Source of the DNA: an uncultured Chloroflexota bacterium
Lineage (GTDB): Bacteria; Chloroflexota; Dehalococcoidia; SM23-28-2; RBG-16-64-32
Length of the DNA stretch: 5,907 nt
Assembly (NCBI GenBank): GCA_913056415.1
Contig: CAJXNA010000133.1
Location: 1-5,907, forward strand
Reading direction: 5' to 3'
Below the pieces are notes generated by a model, which had not been told where the DNA came from, searched no databases, and was given only the letters and a program-made list of their open reading frames with translations. Made by a program: the position numbers and the translations under genes. Below are positions 1-3,892 of this stretch, in pieces (position 1 is the first letter of the stretch; the number at the start of each line of letters is the position of its first letter).

Positions 1-743
1 TCGTAAGCGTGTTCGTGAACCCCTCCCAGTTCGGCCCCGGCGAGGACCTCGACGCCTACCCGCGCGACCTGGAGCGCGACCTCCGCCTTCTGGATGCCGA
101 GGGCGTGGACGTCGTCTTCGCGCCCACGGTCGAGGAGATGTACCCGCCCGGCTTCGACGAATGGGTCGAGGTGCGCGGCCCTCTCACCGAGACCCTGGAA
201 GGCGCCTTCCGGCCGCAGTTCTTCCGTGGCGTCACCACCGTTGTGGCGCGGCTGTTCCGCATCGTCAGGCCCCAGCGGGCCTACTTCGGCGAGAAGGACG
301 CCCAGCAGCTCCGCGTCGTTCGACGCATGGCGGAGGAGCAGCGCCTGCCGGTGGAGATCGTGGCCGGGCCCACGCTGCGGGAGCCGGATGGCCTGGCGAT
401 GAGCAGCCGCAACGCCTACCTGACGTCGGAGGAACGGCAGGCGGCGCTGGTGCTGCCGCGTGCGCTGGAGCTGGGCCGCACGATCGTCGAATGCGAAGGA
501 GTCCGAGATGCGGACAGGCTGAAGGAGGCGCTGGCAGACTGCATCCGCCGGGAGCCGTGGGCCCGCATCGACTACGTCGCCGTGACGGACTACGAGACGC
601 TGGAGGAGCTGACCGCCATCGACCGGCCCGCGCTGCTCCTGCTGGCGGTGCGCATCGGCTCCACGCGCCTGATCGATAACACGACGCTGGCTCCCCCGCT
701 CACCCTGAGCCCGTCGAAGGGTCACCCTGAGCCCACGATGTAG
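1..743 (+). CDS. panC: Pantothenate synthetase, 5'-truncated by window edge
   Basis: PanC condenses D-pantoate with beta-alanine using ATP, through a pantoyl-adenylate, in cytoplasmic vitamin B5/CoA synthesis. The frame is open from base 3, so the GTG at 9 is not the true start: the upstream codons read V-S before the family motif FVNPSQFGPGEDLDAYPR. FRGVTTVV follows, then FGEKDAQQL (FGEKD at 285-299), and then the REPDGLAMSSRN block, whose MSSRN at 399-413 corresponds to the KMSKS-like ATP-binding loop. Compared with the E. coli protein, about 50 N-terminal residues, including the HIGH-type motif, lie outside the window. The natural end should fall near LIDN at about 673-681. Here the frame runs on for about 17 more residues, through a repeat with two copies of CACCCTGAGCCC, to the TAG at 741. 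Identity is secure; the odd tail is probably a recent repeat insertion. Confidence 0.96.
   Translation, partial: VSVFVNPSQFGPGEDLDAYPRDLERDLRLLDAEGVDVVFAPTVEEMYPPGFDEWVEVRGPLTETLEGAFRPQFFRGVTTVVARLFRIVRPQRAYFGEKDAQQLRVVRRMAEEQRLPVEIVAGPTLREPDGLAMSSRNAYLTSEERQAALVLPRALELGRTIVECEGVRDADRLKEALADCIRREPWARIDYVAVTDYETLEELTAIDRPALLLLAVRIGSTRLIDNTTLAPPLTLSPSKGHPEPTM
701..734. repeat. Intergenic-type repeat read into the panC 3' end
   Basis: CACCCTGAGCCC occurs at 701-712 and again at 723-734, a 22-base period. Between the copies, ACCCT (702-706) can pair with AGGGT (718-722) around a CCGTCGA centre. Repeats of this form are, from general experience, common between genes in several GC-rich environmental bacteria. 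Here the repeat is translated as the last PanC residues, LTLSPSKGHPEP. Confidence 0.7.
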
Positions 744-744
744 G

Positions 745-782
745 GGCGACCCTGCCTGCCGGTAGGCAGGCTTCAGGTCGCC
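745..782. repeat. Long imperfect hairpin directly after panC stop
   Basis: GGCGAC (745-750) pairs with GTCGCC (777-782). Inside, CCTGCCT (751-757) pairs with AGGCAGG (764-770). The right arm carries the bulge CTTCAG (771-776). It begins two bases after the panC TAG, so it could end or protect the panC transcript. There is no T-run after it, so a classical intrinsic terminator is not supported. It adjoins the 701-734 repeat and may belong to the same repetitive unit. Confidence 0.6.
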
Positions 783-923
783 AGGGGTGGGGGTGGAGCC
801 CTGAAGCTCATTGCAGTCCCGCGCACCAAAGCATGCCCGCCTACGGAGGGTACGCGGCTACAGATGATCGAAGCCGCCGACTTCAGTCGGCGGTGTACAC
901 TCCTTCCCCGAATTCGTATCTAA
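783..923 (+). pseudogene. Possible TnpB C-terminal relic of an IS200/IS605-type element
   Basis: One frame is open from the panC stop to the TAA at 921-923. Within it, about 798-855 reads GALKLIAVPRTKACPPTEGT. By memory of the family this resembles the ragged tail that follows the last catalytic Asp/zinc-ribbon region of TnpB proteins (typically an NI..AL.L.AV..T.ACG pattern). It is followed directly by a TTCA-loop hairpin of the sort found at IS200/IS605 right ends. No catalytic residues, zinc finger or start codon are present, so at most the final 40 or so residues survive. If right, the same stretch would also hold the 3' end of an omegaRNA. The resemblance is short and could be chance; the hairpin next to it is the stronger half of the argument. 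Confidence 0.3.
874..893. mobile_element. Perfect TTCA-loop hairpin, candidate IS200/IS605 right end
   Basis: CCGCCGAC (874-881) and GTCGGCGG (886-893) form a perfect 8-bp stem closed by the loop TTCA (882-885), preceded by GAAG and followed by GTGTACAC. IS200/IS605 elements have no terminal inverted repeats and end in such subterminal hairpins, recognised by the TnpA Y1 transposase. The GAAGCC-stem-TTCA-stem layout matches that style. No tnpA is visible and no left end was identified, so this would be a dead remnant or a solo end. Confidence 0.4.
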
Positions 924-933
924 AATCGCCCCG

Positions 934-953
934 TTGCCGACCGTTTGCCGACC
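934..953. promoter_or_regulatory. Tandem TTGCCGACC 9-mer, possible operator
   Basis: TTGCCGACC occurs at 934-942 and at 945-953, an 11-base period, close to one helical turn. The second copy ends five bases before the TTGACA -35 element at 959. Direct repeats phased by one turn just upstream of a -35 are typical of activator or repressor sites that bind as tandem monomers. The regulator is unknown and the pair could be accidental. Confidence 0.35.
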
Positions 954-958
954 AAATG

Positions 959-987
959 TTGACACCCGCCCAACCCAGGCGCACAAT
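959..987 (+). promoter_or_regulatory. Sigma70-type promoter for the TPR gene
   Basis: A perfect -35 hexamer TTGACA (959-964) is followed by a 17-base spacer and CACAAT (982-987), which matches four of six -10 positions including the key second A and final T. Transcription would start near 994, leaving a leader of about 50 bases before the ATG at 1044. The upstream hairpins and the composition change at this point support an independent transcription unit here. Confidence 0.5.
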
Positions 988-1043
988 CGCGGGCGGTAGT
1001 ATTGTAGCCGTTTGACGGGGGGCTGCCAGCACAGGGAGCAGTT

Positions 1044-1619
1044 ATGAATCAGCAAGGCGACCGTTCCATCAACCCTGACCTCGAAGGGTTCATAAAAGCA
1101 TTCCAGCTTGAGGGATGGACGTTTATTGAGGCAGGCGACGCTGAGGCTGAATTTGAACGTCCGGCCCTCCGCGTGTCTGCATGGTGGAATCTGGCGAGCC
1201 CACTCGTCTACATATTCTTGGGGACGTTGGGCTGGCTCAGGGGGCTGCACAAGGCTGTGGATCGGCTTCACATTCAGGTCACCGAAGATGGCGAGCTAGT
1301 CAGAGCGCGAGAGCTGGTTCGTATGTCCGACTACGACAGGGCGGTTGAGCTGAATCCCGGAGATGCAGATGCCCACTACAGGCGAGGAATCTCCCATCAT
1401 GTGCTTGGGCAAGATGAGCTAGCCATAGCTGACTTTGACCGCGTCGTTGAGCTCGACCCTAACAATACGGATGGATATTACAGGCGAGCGATCGCTCGGG
1501 CCGATAGCGGTGCCGTGGAGGAAGCCATCGTGGATTTGCAGCAAGCGCTATCCGTATCCGAGGATCCCGACGACAGGGCTGAAATTGAGGAGCTCATGGA
1601 GGACCTGCGTCCCCGTTGA
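1044..1619 (+). CDS. Small TPR protein with hydrophobic N-terminal segment
   Basis: This 191-residue protein starts at an ATG with AGGGAG (1033-1038) five bases upstream, so the start is firm. Residues 107-139 and 141-174 are two good tetratricopeptide repeats (HYRRGISHHVLGQDELAIAD, then YYRRAIARADSGAVEEAI). A half repeat, SDYDRAVELNP, precedes them at 95-105. Each repeat carries the usual small-residue/Y/A pattern and a closing D/N-P. Residues 44-65 (AWWNLASPLVYIFLGTLGWL and flanks) are hydrophobic and may be one membrane segment or hairpin. The segment lies between a GW..IEAGDAEAEFERP stretch and a DRLHIQVTEDGEL strand, a layout I have seen in small uncharacterised membrane domains. TPRs bind proteins, so a scaffold role is likely; the partner and function are unknown. 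The gene is flanked by 12-bp direct repeats and is lower in GC than its neighbours (two 60-base lines counted by hand: 50% and 57%, against 68% in yebC). Confidence 0.85.
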   Translation: MNQQGDRSINPDLEGFIKAFQLEGWTFIEAGDAEAEFERPALRVSAWWNLASPLVYIFLGTLGWLRGLHKAVDRLHIQVTEDGELVRARELVRMSDYDRAVELNPGDADAHYRRGISHHVLGQDELAIADFDRVVELDPNNTDGYYRRAIARADSGAVEEAIVDLQQALSVSEDPDDRAEIEELMEDLRPR

Positions 1620-1660
1620 CACCCGCCTAGCCCAAACCTCTCAGGGCAGCACCGCGTCAA

Positions 1661-1709
1661 ACGCCGTCCGGCGTCCGTCCCGCATGCCCCAGCCTTCAGG
1701 CTGGCGTGC
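1661..1709. repeat. Hairpin pair between the TPR gene and yebC
   Basis: CCAGCC (1689-1694) and GGCTGG (1699-1704) form a stem with loop TTCA (1695-1698). It is extended by GCATG (1682-1686) against CGTGC (1705-1709) across a CC bulge. Just upstream, ACGCC (1661-1665) and GGCGT (1670-1674) form a smaller hairpin with loop GTCC. No T-run follows either. The TTCA loop matches the hairpin at 874-893, and GCATGCCC also occurs at 831-838, so both may come from one repeat family. It may act as a weak terminator or mRNA end for the TPR gene. Confidence 0.5.
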
Positions 1710-1746
1710 CGCTGGCTCCTCCGCCCACCGCCCCCGCGCCGCGTTG

Positions 1747-1755
1747 TGATAAAAT
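1747..1755 (+). promoter_or_regulatory. Extended -10 promoter of yebC, near-leaderless
   Basis: TAAAAT (1750-1755) matches five of six -10 bases and is preceded by TGA, giving an extended TGn -10. No good -35 is seen in the C-rich sequence upstream. A start point seven bases downstream falls at about 1762, only six bases before the yebC ATG. No Shine-Dalgarno sequence is present between them, so the operon's first message is probably leaderless. Confidence 0.55.
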
Positions 1756-1767
1756 ACGGCTGAACCC

Positions 1768-2523
1768 ATGGGCGGACATTCGCACTGGTCCACGATCAAG
1801 CGCCAGAAGGGCGCCTCCGACGCCAAGCGCGGTCAGCTCTTCACCAAGCTCTCGCGCGAGATCACCGTATCCGCCCGCGAGGGGGGCGGCGACCCGAGCA
1901 TGAACTCTCGCCTCCGCCTCGCCATCGACAAGGCGCGCGAGGGCAACATGCCCGCCGACACGATCAAGCGCGGCATCGAGCGTGGCGCTGGCGGCGGCGA
2001 CGCGTCCGCCCTCGTCGAGACGACGTTCGAGGGCTACGGCCCCGCTGGCGTCGCCATCATCATCCATGTAGTCACCGATAACCGGAACCGCACCGTCTCC
2101 GAGATCCGTACCACCCTCGCCCGTAACGGCGGCAGCCTGGGTGAATCTGGCAGCGTCGCTTGGCAGTTCGATAGCGTCGGCTTCATCGCCCTCGACGTGG
2201 GCGATGGCGACCCGGAAGCGGTGGCGCTTGCCGCCATCGACGCCGGCGCCCAGGACGTCCGCACGGAGGACGGCCGCCTGGAGGTCTACACCGCGCCCAC
2301 GGAGCTGGTCAAGGTAAGAAAGGCGCTGGAGGAGGCCGGCCTCTCCGTCTCCACCGCTGAGCTCTCCATGCTGCCCAAGAACACCCTGGCGTTGGACGAA
2401 AGCTCGGCCGGGCAGGTGCTCCGACTCCTCGATATCCTGGAAGACCTGGATGACGTCCAGAAGGTGTACTCCAACGCGGACTTCCCCGATTCCGTCCTCT
2501 TGGAGTACGCCGCGGCTCAGTAG
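1768..2523 (+). CDS. yebC: YebC/TACO1/PmpR family protein
   Basis: At 251 residues this matches the usual 240-250 of the YebC family, cytoplasmic proteins long annotated as transcriptional regulators. More recently they have been linked, like mitochondrial TACO1, to translation through difficult (proline-rich) stretches. The N-terminus MGGHSHWSTIKRQKGASDAK with RGQLFTKLSREI is the family signature. EGYGPAGVA (88-96), TDNRNRTVSEIR (103-114) and NGGSLGESGSVAW (120-132) form the central conserved region. LEDLDDVQKVYSNADF (224-239) is the typical C-terminal block. The ATG at 1768 opens this signature exactly, so the start is secure although there is no Shine-Dalgarno sequence. It is the first gene of the yebC-ruvC-ruvA run, with 28 bases to the ruvC start. 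Family identity is certain; the molecular role in this organism is inferred. Confidence 0.97.
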   Translation: MGGHSHWSTIKRQKGASDAKRGQLFTKLSREITVSAREGGGDPSMNSRLRLAIDKAREGNMPADTIKRGIERGAGGGDASALVETTFEGYGPAGVAIIIHVVTDNRNRTVSEIRTTLARNGGSLGESGSVAWQFDSVGFIALDVGDGDPEAVALAAIDAGAQDVRTEDGRLEVYTAPTELVKVRKALEEAGLSVSTAELSMLPKNTLALDESSAGQVLRLLDILEDLDDVQKVYSNADFPDSVLLEYAAAQ

Positions 2524-2542
2524 CCCCCAAATGTAGTTTACT

Positions 2543-2547
2543 GGTGG
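2543..2547 (+). promoter_or_regulatory. Weak Shine-Dalgarno supporting the ruvC TTG start
   Basis: GGTGG lies four bases before the TTG at 2552. The frame is closed by a TAG at 2534-2536, and no ATG, GTG or other TTG lies between that stop and the LGIDPG motif. TTG is therefore the only credible start. Confidence 0.5.
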
Positions 2548-2551
2548 CCGA

Positions 2552-3061
2552 TTGACGGACACAGACGCCCTTATCGTCCTCGGCATAGACCCCGGCATCT
2601 CTGTCACCGGCTACGGCCTCGTCCGGCTCGAAGGCCGCGACTACACCCCCTTAGACTTCGGCGCGATCCGCTCGTCGGACCGCCTGCCCCGAGGCGAGCG
2701 GCTGCTGGCGATACACCGCGGCCTGCTGGAGGTGATCCGGCGCTCGCGGCCGCACGAGGTGGCGGTCGAGGACTTCTACGCCGGGCACATGCGCGCCGCC
2801 GTCGCCGTGGGGGAGGCGCGGGCGATGGCGCTGCTGGCGGCGGCACAGGCGGAGCTGCCCGTATCCCTGTACAAGCCGCTGGAGGTGAAGCAGTTCGTGA
2901 CCACCTACGGTCAGGGGAGCAAGGAGCAGGTGCAGGAGATGGTGCGCGCGCTGCTGGGAATGGACGAACCACCAGAGTCCGCCGACGCCGCCGACGCCCT
3001 CGCCGTCGCCCTCTGCCACTGCCTCAAGCGCCGCAGCAACCTCCTCGAGCTGTCGCAGTGA
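2552..3061 (+). CDS. ruvC: Crossover junction endodeoxyribonuclease RuvC
   Basis: RuvC is the dimeric resolvase that nicks Holliday junctions symmetrically after RuvAB branch migration. The 169-residue product has the family's usual length and all four acidic catalytic positions of the RNase H-like fold: D13 in LGIDPG, E73 in VEDFYAG, and D145 and D148 in SADAADALAVALCHC. These align with D7, E66, D138 and D141 of the E. coli enzyme. VGEARA (86-91) and YKPLEVKQFVTTYGQGSKEQ (107-126) are the conserved DNA-contacting regions. Translation starts at a TTG, the only option in this frame, six residues earlier than the typical MRILGIDPG start. The last four bases overlap the ruvA start (GTGA, 3058-3061), so the two genes are probably translationally coupled. 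No sign of decay is seen. Confidence 0.97.
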   Translation: MTDTDALIVLGIDPGISVTGYGLVRLEGRDYTPLDFGAIRSSDRLPRGERLLAIHRGLLEVIRRSRPHEVAVEDFYAGHMRAAVAVGEARAMALLAAAQAELPVSLYKPLEVKQFVTTYGQGSKEQVQEMVRALLGMDEPPESADAADALAVALCHCLKRRSNLLELSQ

Positions 3062-3648
3062 GCCCCATCGCCCGCCTCACCGGCGTCGTCGCCGAGCGCG
3101 GCCCCGACTGGCTCATCGTGGACGTGAACGGCGTCGGCTACCTGGTGCACGGCCCCATAGGTACAGTCGCCGGCGCCAAGGTGGGGGCTGAGATCGCTCT
3201 GCACACCCACTTGACCGTGCGCGAGGACGATATGACGCTGTACGGCTTCGCCTCCACGGAGGAGCGCGGGCTCTTCCAGACGCTCATCGGAGTGAGCGGC
3301 GTCGGCCCCAAGGTGGGGCTGGGGCTGCTCTCCATCATGCCCGTCGACGAGCTCTCATACGCTATCGCATCCGGGAACGCGGCGGCGCTGTCACGGGCGC
3401 CCGGCGTGGGGCAAAAGCTGGCGAGCCGCATCGCGCTGGAGCTGCGGGACAAACTGACGGCGGAGCCCCGACCTGTCGGGGTCCAGGGCGACTCGTCGGA
3501 CGTGGTCGCCGCGCTGATGGGGCTGGGCTACAGCCAGTCGGAAGCGCTGGAGGCGGTGGCCAAGAGCGAGCTGCCCGCGGACGCGCCCGTGGAGGACAAG
3601 GTTCGGCTGGCCCTCAGCTACTTCGGGCGGGCCAGAGCGGGTGGGTAG
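3058..3648 (+). CDS. ruvA: Holliday junction branch-migration subunit RuvA
   Basis: RuvA forms tetramers that hold the four-way junction flat and load the RuvB motor. The 196-residue protein has the three expected domains. An OB-fold covers about 1-64 (IARLTGVVAERGPDWLIVDV, then GVGYLVHGP). A double helix-hairpin-helix domain follows, with LIGVSGVGPKVGLGLL (76-91) and LSRAPGVGQKLASRIALEL (111-129), whose GVGPK and GVGQK loops bind DNA backbone. A variable linker (about 133-150) leads to the C-terminal RuvB-binding three-helix domain (SDVVAALMGLGYSQSEA onward). The start is a GTG inside the ruvC stop (GTGA), which fixes it. Usually ruvB follows ruvA. Here a terminator and a convergent gene follow instead, so ruvB must lie elsewhere. 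Confidence 0.97.
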   Translation: MSPIARLTGVVAERGPDWLIVDVNGVGYLVHGPIGTVAGAKVGAEIALHTHLTVREDDMTLYGFASTEERGLFQTLIGVSGVGPKVGLGLLSIMPVDELSYAIASGNAAALSRAPGVGQKLASRIALELRDKLTAEPRPVGVQGDSSDVVAALMGLGYSQSEALEAVAKSELPADAPVEDKVRLALSYFGRARAGG

Positions 3649-3757
3649 TAGAGCGACCTCATGGACGTAGTCGCCATCCCCCTCAGCCTCATCGTCTGGC
3701 CGGCGTAACGACCCTCGGCTACGCTGAGAGGACGACTGGCAGGGCTCGCCGCTTCCC

Positions 3758-3780
3758 GGCCGGCTCCTAGCCGGCCTTTT
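3758..3780 (+). terminator. Intrinsic terminator of the yebC-ruvC-ruvA operon
   Basis: GGCCGGCT (3758-3765) and AGCCGGCC (3769-3776) make a perfect 8-bp GC-rich stem around loop CCT, followed at once by TTTT. This is a good rho-independent terminator for plus-strand transcripts, 110 bases after ruvA. On the minus strand no T-run follows, so it is probably one-directional. The loop and right arm hold the ancestral stop codon of the opposing GGDEF gene (3767-3769). Confidence 0.8.
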
Positions 3781-3892
3781 CCGGCGCTGTCTTCGCCTCG
3801 AGCGTGATGACCTGATTGCCACCCTGCGATTTGGCCTTGTACATCGCCCTGTCCGCTTTGTCGACTAGCCGAGATGGTTTGTCCAAGAGCTA
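3767..3892 (-). pseudogene. Displaced C-terminal tail of the GGDEF domain beyond an amber codon
   Basis: The GGDEF gene stops at TAG (complement of 3890-3892). Reading on in exactly the same frame gives 40 more codons to a second TAG (complement of 3767-3769). They encode LLDKPSRLVDKADRAMYKAK followed by SQGGNQVITLEAKTAPEKAG. DKADRAMYKAKSQGGNQV is the conserved last helix and strand of GGDEF domains (consensus ADxALYxAKxxGRNxV) and sits at the expected distance from SIGVAQ. The gene was therefore once about 528 residues long. A single G-to-T change in a GAG (Glu) codon would explain the stop. No frameshift is involved. Sequencing error, a recent nonsense mutation or amber readthrough are all possible. 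Confidence 0.85.

Larger units (their letters stand above)
959..1627. repeat. 12-bp direct repeats flanking the TPR gene
   Basis: TTGACACCCGCC is found at 959-970 and again at 1616-1627. The likeness continues less exactly, with 17 of 19 bases matching. The left copy supplies the -35 element of the TPR promoter; the right copy spans the TPR stop codon (TGA 1617-1619). The pair brackets a segment of about 657 bases whose composition differs from its neighbours. This could reflect insertion, duplication or recombination between short repeats, or chance. Confidence 0.4.

Noticed and set aside
161..679. 172-codon frame overlapping panC in another frame
   Set aside because: It is rich in Arg, Gly and Ala as expected for shifted reading of GC-rich DNA; the panC frame is unambiguous.
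934..953. Start of a CRISPR-like or iteron array
   Set aside because: There are only two 9-base copies, with no further units, spacers or replication gene nearby.
833..1015. 60-codon plus-strand frame between panC and the TPR gene
   Set aside because: It crosses a perfect hairpin and the TPR promoter, and has no ribosome-binding site or family resemblance; a different frame gives the TnpB-like tail.
858..1271. 137-codon minus-strand frame across the TPR promoter and 5' region
   Set aside because: It runs against a gene with a good promoter, Shine-Dalgarno site and clear TPR repeats, and has no domain of its own.
1696..2607. 303-codon open frame on the minus strand opposite yebC
   Set aside because: It lies antisense to a textbook YebC protein, shows no recognisable domain, and is the usual by-product of GC-rich codon bias.
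3661..3708. 15-codon ATG frame (MDVVAIPLSLIVWPA) after ruvA
   Set aside because: It has no Shine-Dalgarno site and is too short to support without conservation data.
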